This document shows, in pieces, positions 11,393-25,926 of a stretch of 64,000 bases of DNA. Within the stretch, counting starts at the first letter, position 1. Every line of letters begins with the position of its first letter. The DNA is taken from assembly GCA_963854835.1 (NCBI GenBank), contig OY978525.1, positions 17,144,309-17,208,308 on the forward strand, given 5' to 3'. The DNA is from Megamerina dolium (lineage: Eukaryota; Arthropoda; Insecta; Diptera; Megamerinidae). The notes beneath the pieces were generated by a model. The model did no database searches. It saw only the letters and a program-made list of their open reading frames with translations, and was not told the origin of the DNA. The position numbers were made by a program, and so were the translations under genes.

Positions 11393-12736
11393 TCAATATA
11401 GACCCGAGGGTATATCCGTTACTTTTGAGCCCTGGGTATAAGAACGCGTACGTGTTGTTGTATTATTAACAACGGTCACTGTATTATTCATAAGGTGACT
11501 ACCATAGCCGCCGTTAATACGTAACGTTGGATTACTGCCAAAATAGATTTGTTGATTGCTACGTGATTTTTCGCGTGTCGTTGCAACTAAAACTCCAGCA
11601 GTCCCGGTATCATTTAACGTTTCATGACTGGCAAATGCCGCCTCAAGACGTTCTACATTTTTCGTGACACGTTTCGCTTGCAAGGCAGCTGTCAAATCTG
11701 GTTTTGGATATTTCTGTGGAGTATTCATGCCGGTCATAAAAAATACGCCGTTGAATTGTTGTGCCGGTGCTTGGATTTTCTTCGGCATAATCGATGTGTC
11801 GCCTATGCCACCGTAGCTATTACGTTTGTTCGCCGCATTCGTAACATTTGCTGTCCCTCCTCCTCCATCGCGAAATGCCTTAATGGTGGGATCATCATCT
11901 GTATGACGTGCATTCATTATGACATCCAGTAATTCACGAGTCGTACTAGCATTGTATGCCATAATATTGGTATTGACCTCGGGTATATCGGTTGGTTCGA
12001 TTGCGTACGCCTTATCTGTTGGCGGCATATCATAATCGGCCTCATCGAAGAATGTTTGCAATGCATTCATACGCTCTGTAGATATGGGTTCACCCTGCTG
12101 TTGCCGATGTACCATCAACATACCATACTCAGAACCATCCATTTCGGAACCACCTGGCTGTGAGACGAGATGAGCTAAAGAACGTGATTTACGCGGCGGT
12201 TGCGGAACTATGTTGACCGGTATGATTTCTTTCTCATTGGCCTCCACTAATTTGTACTTGATATTATTGGAGGTTATTTGTTTTTCCGCTTCACTAACTA
12301 TATTATCCAGTTCCTCCATTACATGTTCTATAGTTGTTGTGCCAGCATCGTCGTCATCATCAACACCATCATCAGCATTAATATTCGCATTACCATTTTT
12401 GACCTGATGTTTGTTGGGTTTGCCTTTACGATGGTATTTTTGACCCGTCATAGATGCATTCGATTTTTGCGGCAACACCAAAATTGGTACTGGACTTAGC
12501 GAAGGTCCTGTCTCTGAACTGCTAATGCCCTCATCCTCATGTTCGGAAGAACCTTCTTTGCTTTGCTCGGTTGGTGGTACGAGTCGTGGCAGCGCTACAG
12601 GTTGTTTATCCAACGATTTGAAAGTATTCTCATTTTGTGCTCCTTGCAATCGGTATATTTCACGTTGTAATTCAGCGCAACGTTCTTGTAGACGGCGTTC
12701 CATTGATGTTAGCACCGTTTTTTCTTCATGCAATAT
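11393..12736 (-). CDS. mwh: mwh terminal exon: coiled coil and disordered C-terminus
   Basis: The acceptor is tcgaatag, phase 0. It opens with [20 protein letters not shown] then [11 protein letters not shown], completing the coiled coil. A long acidic, Asn- and Ser-rich disordered tail follows, with runs such as [13 protein letters not shown]. Near the end are a conserved-looking block around [20 protein letters not shown] and a final TDIPSGLY before the stop. No FH1 or FH2 is present in this exon or downstream. Candidate minus-strand poly(A) signals lie around 11051 and 10811. Confidence 0.9.
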   Translation of the reverse strand: MLHEEKTVLTSMERRLQERCAELQREIYRLQGAQNENTFKSLDKQPVALPRLVPPTEQSKEGSSEHEDEGISSSETGPSLSPVPILVLPQKSNASMTGQKYHRKGKPNKHQVKNGNANINADDGVDDDDDAGTTTIEHVMEELDNIVSEAEKQITSNNIKYKLVEANEKEIIPVNIVPQPPRKSRSLAHLVSQPGGSEMDGSEYGMLMVHRQQQGEPISTERMNALQTFFDEADYDMPPTDKAYAIEPTDIPEVNTNIMAYNASTTRELLDVIMNARHTDDDPTIKAFRDGGGGTANVTNAANKRNSYGGIGDTSIMPKKIQAPAQQFNGVFFMTGMNTPQKYPKPDLTAALQAKRVTKNVERLEAAFASHETLNDTGTAGVLVATTREKSRSNQQIYFGSNPTLRINGGYGSHLMNNTVTVVNNTTTRTRSYTQGSKVTDIPSGLY

Positions 12737-15700
12737 CTATTCGACAAGTAATAGAATGTGAAAAAACGATTGCAAGCTTAACAAAAAAGAAATTGCCATA
12801 TACTCTACCTGTACTCTACGTTCTAGTATAACCATTTGACTGCGTACACGATCAGCATCTCTTGCCTGCATAATCATTTTATCTACATCCACATACAGTT
12901 CATAGAAACGTTTGAGCTCATTGCGTAAAGTATCTAACCAAGGTGAGGATAAGGATATTGTCTGGAAAAATGCAATTTTGTAAAAATTCATATATACTGT
13001 TTATAGCTCATAACCAACCTTTGCTAGAGTTGATGGCTCAAAACCGGCTTGAAAAAGTTCCGCTTGTAAATATAATCGTTGCTGTAGATTTTCAGCACTC
13101 TCCAGGAACGTATTAATAAATCTTTGGAAAATTGAAAATGTTCGGTTACAATTCATATTCGGTGAATAATTTAAAGGCTAAAAACTAACCTTACACCAAC
13201 CGCTTGTAGTTCACCCGAACCACCGCCACTATTCAACATTCCGATCAGTAAACGAAATCGTACCGGTTCACTGCAACGTAATCGTAATGTAGACATTGCC
13301 TCTGAGACTGCCGTATGACCGCCGGCTACAATCTTTTGAGATCCATGTCCTAGAGCATTCTTATCACAGGCGGCGGTCATAAGCTGCATGGACAAGATGC
13401 GTGCTCGAATACCTTGGCCAGTGGCTGACGATGCCAATGGCATGAGACCAACTGGTGTCGTACCCAAACGAGCTATTGCCTCAACAGAACGTGAGCAGCA
13501 TATACTGAGGCATTGTCTATGAGAAAGAGCGAGAGAAGAAAGGAAATAAACAGTATTGATACGTCTAAATAAGAGGATGAGTGTACCATTGGGTACACGT
13601 GGGTATACTCACAAGCAGGCCAATTCATCGAGTAGCGCTCTACGTTGATACGATTGTGCATTACGCGGCATTGAGGCTGTCATTTGAGCGATGGGTATTG
13701 GTGCATTTGTATTCTGTGACAATTGTATGGCGCGTAATACTTCTAACAGAAGGCTGACGCCATCAGAAGGTGAAGCTATGAACTCTTGCACGAAACTAAA
13801 TTTTGCAAAAATTCATTTAAGTAATTAAAGTAATCATCAGTATAAATTTGTAGTCGGTATTTACCTTGGAAATGATACTCTCAAATCTGCACGAAGCTTT
13901 GTTAATAAATCAGTTATGGATGCGAATTGTCGCAGAGACATTTCACTGTCACTTTCTGGTGGTGCTGGTATGGGACTTCTACATGTAAAGACAAAAGAAA
14001 ACTCATTACTAATATAAACATATATATAAATTTTCTAAATAAAACTAACCGATATTCTGAGTATTTGTGTGGCAAAGTTGACGATTTGTGTGTGATTAAG
14101 TCACCAGCTTTTGTTTGTAATGGTGATGCAACATTTGTTATTGCTGCCGTATCACTGGTATCATATATAGAACGCATATTAGGACCATTTTGTTTTTTGC
14201 CAAATTTCTTTAATGATTGTGCATAATCTTCTGGATTATATACAGGTGGACGTTGATTCTCCTATAAAAATAAAAAGTATGATGTTAGAAAGAAGACAAA
14301 GAAACAAATTGTAAATAAAAAGTACAAAATTGGGAAATAGCGTGTCATGTGATCCTCGATAGTATAGTGGTCAGTATCCCCGCCTGTCACGCGGGAGACC
14401 GGGGTTCAATTCCCCGTCGGGGAGTAGAAGGGATCTGTCCCCTATTTCTGAGAGAATTTTTTTTTTTAAGTTACGATAAATATCATGATAAATGTTGAAT
14501 TTATATAGAAATTAAAAAAGGTGATGCAAATTTCCTGTGGCACTTGATCTACAATTGAAAATCGTTAATAAAATAGTAAATAAATGTTTTTAATTTATTT
14601 CTTTCTGCTTTATGTTCATTTTATTGCCTAACCTATATTTAATATCTTGTAGTTTCGTAATAATTCTAACTATGAAAGCGATATTTAAATTACACTGTAA
14701 ATTAACAAAATCCTCATCGGGACTTCTTAAAATCTTATTGTATACATTTTTATTTATATTTTTACTGAAATAAAAAAAAATTGTTTTTGGAAAATATTTT
14801 ATCTCTCAATTTGCAATAGTTCTCTTAAGCTGAAACAATAGCAAAAGATGAAAACGTAGTAAAGAAAAACATTTTTAAATATTCACAATGAATGTAATTG
14901 ACATATCAGCAGTGGTTATTGACTATCCCGTATTGTCTAGTGGTTAGGATATCCGGCTCTCACCCGGAAGGCCCGGGTTCGATTCCCGGTACGGGAAATT
15001 TTTTATATTTTTTTTTAAATTAAGAAAATTTTTATTTCATTATTTCGTAAAGTCAATAGCATTATAAATGAATTTCATATAGAAAAAATGTATGTGTAGT
15101 AAAATGAATTAATTTTATGTACATTGAGTGACTATATAGCATAGTAATAAAAGTATGTATGCATATAATATTATTTACATATGATGCATTATTTGTTATG
15201 ATTGATATGTTTTGTAAAATTATATTTAAAAAAAAATTGAAAAATATACAAAAATTTCCCGTACCGGGAATCGAACCCGGGCCTTCCGGGTGAGAGCCGG
15301 ATATCCTAACCACTAGACAATACGGGATGATGACGTACATATGTCAAATTCAATATTTGCTTCCAACATTTCTTCGTGCATACTACTTTTGTACAATTAC
15401 GACCAAATATATACCTCAAGGAGAAACGGGATCATTCCGTTAATTGGACCATTATAACTTAATATTTCTCTATTATTTATATAAATATATACACATATTG
15501 TCAACGTTAACTTTTTGTCTTCCTTACAAAATGTAATACTTATAAACACACCTTATTGAATGCGGCTTGTGGCCAACTATTCTCTGAACTGGACATTTTA
15601 TATGAAGCAATGGATCCGCTAAGGCTATTACTGCCGCAATTACTTTTCTGCGTTAACGATGACGATGACATGCCACCACCACCACCACCACTACTAATAG

Positions 15701-18700
15701 TAATAACACCAGTTCCAGCACCACCATTTCCACTGTCACCACCACTGCCAATATTTAAAATTGCTGATTTTAATGTTGTCGATGTTGTTGTTGTTGCAGT
15801 ATTATGTGTGGGTAGTTTTGGCGAGTTTTGACACACGCTGGGTGCCATTTGATAGCCGTGTTGATAATATGCTGAAAAATCACTGCAAAAAAAAAAAAGG
15901 AAATAAAAATATATACATATATGAAAAATAATACTAATTTATTCTTATTTTATTTACAACAGAAAGAAAGCCAATTTTGTTAAAAAATATTTTAAATTGT
16001 GAAAATAATTGCGTTAAAGCAATATATTAATGTATATACAAATGCAATATATTAGCTATAAACATACGCTCAAAATCATTGAATCATTGATCATATTGTA
16101 TTTTTGTTTTGTTCATTCAACTTGTGTTATAATTTTAATTTTTCGTCATTATTTCAGGTTATTCCGCATTTTATAATTTATCATTATTTATGGTTAAAAT
16201 TTATGGTCCGTAGATATAATCAAAATTAAGATCCATCTTCAATTTAGTATCCAAATGTTTGACAAATTTCCCATACAAAATTATGTCGAAAAACCGATAC
16301 TAAATTTAATATGGTTTTTAATTTTGACTATAACTACAGGTCTATAACTTCTGTTAATCTATAAAAAAATAAATATATTAGATAATAAATATATTTGAGA
16401 ATTTCATTCTTCATATTCAAAAATTATTATTATAAAATATCACATGACGAAATGATAATGAATTGATGATGATGTTTTCTCTTCAACTTCACAGTGCTTT
16501 GACCCGTTCAAAATAAATTGAAAATCTGGAGTCATCGATTTTGAAGGATGTGGTATCATTTGCATAGTATAAGAATAAAATAAAAATTTTTTAAATCTAA
16601 AAAATCTTACAGTTAACTAAATATTACAAGTACAAATATAAACATTTGCGAATAACATTTTATGGCATGAAAAAAGAAAAATCACTATAATTCTGGGTTT
16701 AAAAATACTAACTTGTTGCTTGCAGTTATTGAAGAGAAATGCATTTTTTGGATCTAAAATATATAATACTTCTTGAACAAAAATTTAACTTGAAAGTTGG
16801 TCCATCAATGACCGTACATTGTATTTGAAGCACTGTGCACTGGCACAAGAGCTTGTGCTGTGTGTTTGTTGTGCTATTTTATTATTGTATTTTCGAGAAG
16901 TATTCAAAAGTATTCGAATGACAATTGAAATGGCAACATTTCTCTAGTAATTTACATGATTAAGCTCTCACCTCATTATTTTATGATGTGAAAAAAATTA
17001 GATTTTTTAGAAAAGAGCAAAATACATAACCGATGAAAATACTATTTGCTTTTGAGAATAATACACGCAATTTTGACAACCCTCGCCGGGGTAAAAAAAA
17101 AGAGTGTAACATTTTGCCGAGAAAAGAGAACGCTATAAGGATGATTGATTTTTATAAATACAAAAGTCCGTAGTTACAGTTAAACATAGAAACATTTTAA
17201 AATTAGAATCGACTCGTGTCACATATTTCCAATAAAATGGCGATTCTAACTTTAAGATGATACCAACTTTGACTATAACTGCGCGCCAAAGAATTATAAT
17301 GATAACAAATACCCCATACGCATTTAATACTATATTGGATTCTTTAGAAATCAGTTTCTCGTATTAGTCGGCATTATAAATATTAGATTAACCCAAATTC
17401 GAAGGCTAAGCCTAATTTTCATTAATATAATTAAATTTAGTCTTCGAATTTGATGATATCTAACTAATACGAGAAACTCTCTGTAATACATATTTGACTG
17501 TATAAAGTGAAGCTCTTTAATGGTAATGGATCTATGATTCTTAACCCTGATCTTCTACAACAATTTTAACGACTAACTTTCTAATTAAATATGAATCCTG
17601 TACAATACTTGCAACATGTTTTTTTTTGCTTTATTCGTTGGTGTATTTTTTATTCCAAAAAATTCGACCCACATTAATAAATAATGCTTATATTCAAATA
17701 CCTCATCAATGTGGGTCGTCAATCGACGCGTGACAATTACAAAACTTGTATTTTTCATTACTTCACGCTCGGCTATGCTAAGTACCAGTCAGGTCACATA
17801 TGTACGTACGTACATACTTATAGTATATGTATGTAGTTATATGCAGTATTTACGAATACGCATTATACATATTATATACCATACTTATGTGCGTTTAAAT
17901 TTTTATGTTTGTTTTATTTGTTTTTTCACCTTTATTTTTCATAAATGTTCATTCATTCATATGAAGGTAAATAGGCTTGAGTGTATGTATTTTTCAATTA
18001 TTTGCACAGTGATAAGAGACAACTTAAATTTAATGACAAGATCGGTATGAACATTTATTTGAAATATCTACATTTATTTTATATGCGAATTTCGAAGAAA
18101 ATACAAGAAAAACCAAATCAAATAAATAAATTTAATAGAAATTATATTTTTGTGCATTTACGTATGTACGCATAGCGCCAACATTTTTATATATTGATTT
18201 GTACATACATACATATGGGTTTGTGTATACGTTTCTTCTTTTAATATAAATCTAAATTGAAATGTTGCAAAAAAAAAAATGTTATAGAAAAAAATGAATT
18301 CACTTTCACTGTGTGTAATATAAAATTTTAAGCAATACCATTTATTTTTTTTTTTCCTCTTTCAGTTTTTTATTACAATATTGCTTTTATTATTGGTTTG
18401 GTTATTGTAATATTTATTATATATTTTTGTACCGTTATAAAACACATAAATGCATAATGGTATATTTTTTGGTATATAACAGTAGAGCATTATTATGTAG
18501 ATAATAAATTGCTATTCAAATGATAAGCAGCTTACAGTAGTAAGCCCTTTGCTTTTACGTAGATATGAATATGAAAGAATGTGTTTACTTATGCATTCCT
18601 GGTATGCATTTTAATTAAAAACTGATAGAATTTCGAATATTTCAATCAGAATTTTTTCATAATTTTCTTTTTGCATAAACCTTCATTTTATATGATATTT

Positions 18701-21700
18701 AAATACCATTAGGGCGTATCAAAATGTGTGAGGATGTGTGTGTGTGGCACCGAAGAACCCTTTGGCCAGCTTCTCCTGTTTTGTGTGTTTAATATTGGAC
18801 GGTATTAAAAGGGAACTACTTATATTAGTCCCGATCGGTACAACCCTTATGACATCACTTTTTCTGAACTTTGTCACAGAGCTCTTTTGGAAGCGTTTTC
18901 ATTGCAAATTGAATTGCCAATTGCCTGCTGACAGATGGATATCGTTCGAAAGAAAAATCTTGTACATATCAAAGTTGCGCTACCGACGGGGATCGAACCC
19001 ACTAAACTATTTTTGATGGGATCATACATTTGTAGCTTGGACTTTTTCTTTTTCACTACCTGTGAAATTTATTGCAGTATATTGTAACCTTTATGATGAT
19101 CGTTTATGTAGGTTTTCTGTCATACGAGAACCTTAAGGATAGTACCAAAACTATCATAGAACATTGAAAATAAATGGATTAAAGGTCATACGAAAAGATT
19201 TCTTAAAAAATTTGGATATAGAAGTCGATACATAAGATGTTGCTCAGAATGTTTGGAAAGTAAGTTCTAGCCTTTAGTTTTTGGTTGAATCATTCAATTT
19301 GTCTAGTAGATAATGGTACACTTCAGAATTGATCGTGGTATTGTCCGATAGAAGCCATAAAATATAGTTCTCTTTAAAGTCCATCAGAGATCAACAGGGA
19401 TCAGATTTCCAAGAGCTTTAAATTGTCAAATTTTTTACCCCATCATCTTTTGCACTGAACATCATTCTAGGCAACCTATTTCTCGGCTGATGGTGGCCAC
19501 GAATAATGCGCTACCAAAATAGATAATAGATAATCAATGCCTTCATTCTTTTCAAAACATGAAAATATGGCTTTCCAAATTTGATGGGAAATCAAACAAA
19601 AACTACTGCGTAGTATAAATAAAAATTTCCACTACGAAGCTTTGCTATAACAGCTGTCAAAATGTATAATAATAATACAGTTTAAGTTTGAAGCTAGCAG
19701 TGATAAAATTCAGTTGTAGAGGCTATTTGTAAAAATACAAAATCATAAGATGAAATATGCTTTATGCATTAGAAAATAATTTGATCAGCCCTAATATAGA
19801 TTACTTTGCATTACTATGCCTCTTATGCATTTGGTCATTGAGTTTTAAGGAACGCAAAGGTTTACTTGTCCGTTTTTTGTTTGTTTTAGTTTTATGGTTT
19901 TGATTCTTCTGCATTATTAAGCGCATGTATGCATACATACATAAATACAAAATTCATTACTTGAACACTTCTGCTGCAAGATTGTAATATATACATAATT
20001 AATATTCAAGATCGATATACTCGTGCGTTTGTAATTAAATAAATTTATGCATTTTGAATATTAAAGTTAGAATTAATATGAAAAGAACGTGTATGTGTAA
20101 ATTTATAAATTTTAATAAGAATTTGAAAAAGAATAATTTGAAAAGAAAATAAAAATTATTAGGAAATAAGGGATCATCGAGAAAAAAATATATTCTCCCC
20201 GGCGGGGAATCGAACCCCGGTCTCCCGCGTGACAGGCGGGGATACTGACCACTATACTACCGAGGACTTACATAACGGGATTTTATGAATTCTATTAATA
20301 TTACAATGTCCTTTTGAACAGTTTCAGGATATACTATGTAAAATGCATTGTAATGAATAACATACATAACACATTTCATTCCCTTCACTGTTGGTAAATG
20401 CAATTGGTTCCTTAAGGGTTTATGTCTGTGCTACGTTTTGCTTTGATGTTACAATTAACAGCACCCCTGTTAAACTGTTTACATAACATGTATAATGTTA
20501 TTTTCATATGCATTTCAAATGTATTGTGTATTATAAAATAAATATTCTTAATTATTCATTAAATATATAATTAACTGTAATAATGAATGAAACTTTCTCA
20601 GAGCTGTGGTATAGACTAATATAAAGAGTTCATATTTTATGACATTTAAGTAAGTCTTCATAAAAATTATAAATTACTACTACTACTATTTTGAAATCGG
20701 TCGGACTCCAATTTTTAACAATTGATCATCGTGTATAAAATTCTGAAAAGGTAGGCGTGATAGGCCCACTTTTTATAATATATACTATACAAAGAGTCTG
20801 CTTACTCTACTTGCCATTATTATAGCTCCATAAAACGATTGTGTGTGTAAACTTTATACACGTACCAACTTACGACCACATATGAGCATTGTGCGTACAA
20901 CGTGTGATCATATGACTAACTGCTAATATTATTATATATAACTTACAATATAATGAAAAAATGAAAATAATAACTTCAGCTACATATGTATATGTTTTTT
21001 TACAGCATTATATATATTTCATATCTTCCCAATGTTTGCAATTTGCATAATTTCATATTTTTTTCTTTTTTTACGTTTGTTTCTTCTTCTTCTTCTTCTT
21101 CATTCATTTAACTCTAATTTTCTGAATTAACAGTTATATATCTGCGTATAATTACACACGTTTCGAACCTTTTGTACAGTTAGAGTAAAAGTTTTGAAAA
21201 GTTCGTAAATGCAGAAAAGATGTGTGAAAGCAAAGCAAAGAGGGAAGTTAATTGAAAATATTAATTCTCATATACATATGAATACATATATTGTATACAT
21301 CTTGGAAAATGATATTGTGATTATTCAATCAATATGGAGATAAATTTGTGACTGCACGCGATTATTATGCGAATAGGTAAAGCTTCCGTTTGTAATATAA
21401 TACAATAATATAATTATTGATATTTTATTGAACGAACATTTCTTTTTTATTTTTGCAAGCAACTTTCTGAAAGATTATGAATTTAACATGTTTTTTCTTT
21501 TACAGATTATAATTATTCATTGCTTTATTTTTTATGGATATTTATTGTTATGATGTTAATGCTATTTTCAAATATGGTTTAAATGGATTTAGAAAAAATC
21601 GATTAGATATAATCTAATTTGAGTATAATACCGTGGGCAACATTTCGAAATGTATGGTAGAAGATTAGTGTGCTTGATTTTATATGAATTGCGAATCGAT

Positions 21701-24700
21701 TATGAATAATATTGCAACCCTATAAGAGGTGTATAGTGTAAAATAATTTAATGATTCAAAATTAAAGTTTAGAAAAAGTTATATAACTCGAAATTGAAGA
21801 ATTATACTTACTACTCTATAGTGCAAAAAATTCAATGTGACAATATGTCACATAAACTTTGATTTTGCTTGGAAATTCAAAGATCTCTTGGTTGAAAAGA
21901 GCAAAGCTAAAATACAGATAAACACATTTTTCTTGAGGTCATTAATTGTATCTATTTTTTATTTTGTAGTTCTCATAAATAAGTATTCGCGATTCTTTGA
22001 AACAATACCTATTGGCCATGGAAAACGTTGCATTTTATGAGAGTCATAATCAATCATTTGACCCTCATGTCATGAGATAAAATGATGATTGTTATACAAA
22101 ATAAGCTTTATAATTTGCAATATTTAATACAAATAGTGATCAATAAACAATGAGCAATTTTTGAGTAAACTTTACTTTCAAGAAAATATTATAAATAATA
22201 GCCCTTTAGCATTGAAGACGATAAAGCGTTTAAGTATTTCTATGGCAATTTTTTGGAGATATTATTCTTTCTGCAATTTAGAGGATTTTTTGATTGAACG
22301 GTAGCTAGCAGCGGTAATGTTGTTTTATTTTCTCAATTAACTATAGTTAGCTCTCAATTTCATAATGTTTTCTTTCAATTCATCTTGAGTGAACTAAATA
22401 TATGCATATAGTTATATCCTTGTTAGTATATTATATTTATATATCTCATATTTACATAGATCTACAAATAGATAGAAACATAGGCAGGGCCGTAGCTAGA
22501 AATTAGACAAATGAGATTATGAAATTGGAAAATGATAGTTTGCATATTAATCCTACATATTAGTTACTTACGATATACATTTTGAATTTTGGACTGAGTT
22601 CAGTAACTGTATGTAAATCTACAAGACAATGTCAGAGGCGCTTTTGTCAAGGAAAATTATACTCAATTATATGAACTTCAACCATAAACCGGCGAAAGTA
22701 AATTATAGAGTGTATCAAAGATTTGCATATTTCAACAATTAATGAAATTAAATCTATACATCAACTTCATAGGGAAGAAAATACTATCCCATTTAATCCA
22801 CATAAACCGTAGTATTGTGATCAACGAAATTGACGATGTTTTTTACTTTCATATCTCAACAATTATAGAAAAATGGTTAACAAGCAGATAAATTTTAAAT
22901 TGCATCATTAACCCTTTGGGACCATTGATCACCGGTTACCAAAATTACATTCTTGCATTTTTTTTTTTTCAAAATCCATGGTAAAATTCACAATTTTAAA
23001 CTACCTTCCGGCGTCGGAGGTATTTTAAAAAGAAAATATATTTTTTATGACTTTCCAAAAAATTCCAACATCATCCAAATTTTTAATTTGGAATAGAGGT
23101 GATCTTATAGTCCTCAATATAAACTTCTTAATATTTTTTATAGTGTAAAAATTTGTCATATTTTCAGTATATTGTATTGTGAATTATACGAGCTTTTTTC
23201 GAAAAACTTGGGGAAGTCCTTTTCATAAACTAGAATAACTTGGCTGTAAAGAAAAAAAAGTAAAAATATAAAAAAAGCTACTAGGGTAACATTTAAATTT
23301 TCACAAGTTCAAGTGGTATATACACACATATGCATATTATAGTGGTTAGGTTCTTAATAGTAAAATATGCATGTTTTGCAAATATTACACCTATAGTGTT
23401 AAATATTTGTCATATTATTTTTCCAAAGCCCCCTGAATACGGCACTGTTATAGGCATATATATTATATACTTATATCTTTTCATAAATAAAACTTGTATA
23501 AATGTTTCCTTAATGAAGAGGAAAAAATGAATACTCTTTTTTATATTATTTTTCACACAATTAGTTGCTCTTGATGTAAAATCAAAAGCGCACGCTTGCA
23601 TTTTCGCATGTCAACAACACGATTACTGTCATTGCTACTGTTGTTTTTGTTGCTACTTGTAGTATGTATGGTTGCTTTGAAGTAATTATGTATGCAATTT
23701 TAACTGCAAGGCAAATGTTGGCAAATAGTGGGGTGATTATGTGAAAATCGTAATTATGGCATTTTGAAAAATCCAGTTGCAATAGTAATAGTTGTGGAGT
23801 ACTGACGATAGTGCATAGTAAGTGTAAACAATGGTGGAGCATGTCACTCTTGCAACGAGGGTCTCAAGGTGAATGTGATAAATTGTAAAAAAAATATTTG
23901 AAATCTTTAATGTATCATATGCATATACATTACTTGCATTGTAGAAGGTAAAATGTGAACATAGAAGTAATGTTGAACATGATGAACTTAATTAGATTTC
24001 TTAATCTTGAAGAACTTTAATTTAATATAAAAATTATTTTTTCTCTATGCTCATTCTATGGCAAGTAACTCTGATGTAGTCATTTAGCTTCTTAGCTCCC
24101 AAATTTAATAAACACTAAAACTGCACTTCGACTGCAGTTTTAGTTTCACCGGAAACCCCTTCTAGTATGCGACCTTGTTAAAAATTGTAGTCTCATCAAC
24201 AATACAAGCAATTATATGTATTAGCTGTAGGGGTGGTTGTTAAAAAAAACAAACAGTACAAGATAAGCGCTTCTATTGTTTATATGCTATACTATAATTG
24301 TATGCAAACGTACTTGTAGTACATACCAGTAGCAATTTTAATTGAAATAAAAAGAAAATAAAAAATAATAGAGGGAGACAGAGAGGCAGACAGAGAGAGA
24401 GAGAGAGAGATAATGCAATTAGAGATAACAACAGCAACGATATGAACAGCAATAATGCCAGTTAACATTTTTCACTGTCAATCAAGTTCATTGATTTTAT
24501 GCGTTACCCACACCCCATACACTAACAACATATACGATAATACTCGTACATATTCGTATGCTACAACTCTACCGACATTAACCTTTCATGTTATAGACCT
24601 ACCTACGTACCTGTTTATGATTTTATTACCACATTTCTTGATGTTTGTCTTATTGTTGTTGCTATAGTTTAAGCACGTACACATGTATGCGTACATACAA

Positions 24701-25880
24701 ACATAAGTGCATATGATGTAGTCAATTTCATGATTGACAGTGAACAATTTGTATAAGTAAGTACCTTTTTTAAGATTTTATTACTTATTTTTTTCAGGTT
24801 AGACAGTTTTTTGACAAGATTTGATTTATCTCTCTTTTTCATTCAAACACCATCTCAATGTTATTTTCATATTCTTCTGAGTTATTTACTCTGAAGTTCT
24901 ATAACATTTTTGTAATCTTCGTGTAAGTGCTAAAAGTGTAGAACGAAAGAAGATGAAAAATGACACCATCAAGCAATTCTATATAAATTCTATTCAAAGC
25001 CAAAAATGTAATATATCATATTGTTTTAAAGAAAATGTATATTCGGTTGATTTCTGACAGCATTTTAATGAAATTCCTCTATATTGTATAGGTACATATT
25101 GTTAGCTTTGAAATGACTTTTCGTCATTTTCCAGTTAATTGCATAATTCCATCGATTGAGAACATCTATTCTTTACTGGCGAAAAACAGTTTTTCCACAT
25201 CAAGAAAGTATTGCAAAGACGGAAACAAATTGTAGACGGTGGATGTACGAGTAGCAAAATTTCCCAACCAAGATTAGTCAGTTTTTGGAGAGGTATCTAA
25301 GATGTGTGTGGAGCCCCTTGTATTGACAGAATACAACATCCTTTCTATTGATCAAATTTGGCCACTTTTTGTGAATTTCTTGATGCACTCTGATTAATTG
25401 TTCATAGAAGAGAACCGAATCAATAGTTTGGCCAGATCGTAGCACATCATAATGAATTATTCCCTTTCAAAGCCACCATAAACACAGTATAACCATATTG
25501 GCCGTCAATTCAGGTTTCACAATCATTTATGAGTATTTATATTATATTTTATTTTATGTATGTGCGTCTTTGTGGCCTATTGGCGGAGCTTATCTATCAA
25601 TAATGTAGTGTATGTTCAATTTTGCATAGTATTAGAAGGGAAGGCAGAACCCGATAGAACCCCTTTATCACAGAGGTCTTTTAGAAGCATTATCATGGAC
25701 AATTATTATTGCTTTCAAGTTTTTTTTGTAGGGGAACCTCCCTAAGGAGTAAAAACAGGGAGTAAATAAGTTCGGAAAATTAAAAAGTAGTGGGATTCGG
25801 TTATCAATTTTATTTCTCTGAGGGCACTCTGAGAGTGAAATTTGTAAAAACGTCAATTTTGTAAGGGAGCCCCAACGGTA

Positions 25881-25926
<46 letters not shown>

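Noticed and set aside
11624..12831. Several plus-strand open frames of 60-100 codons
   Set aside because: They are antisense shadows of the mwh terminal exon, which has splice sites and coiled-coil sequence on the minus strand.
15556..15831. Plus-strand frame with a Pro run
   Set aside because: Antisense of the Gly/Ser-rich mwh exon 15552-15882.
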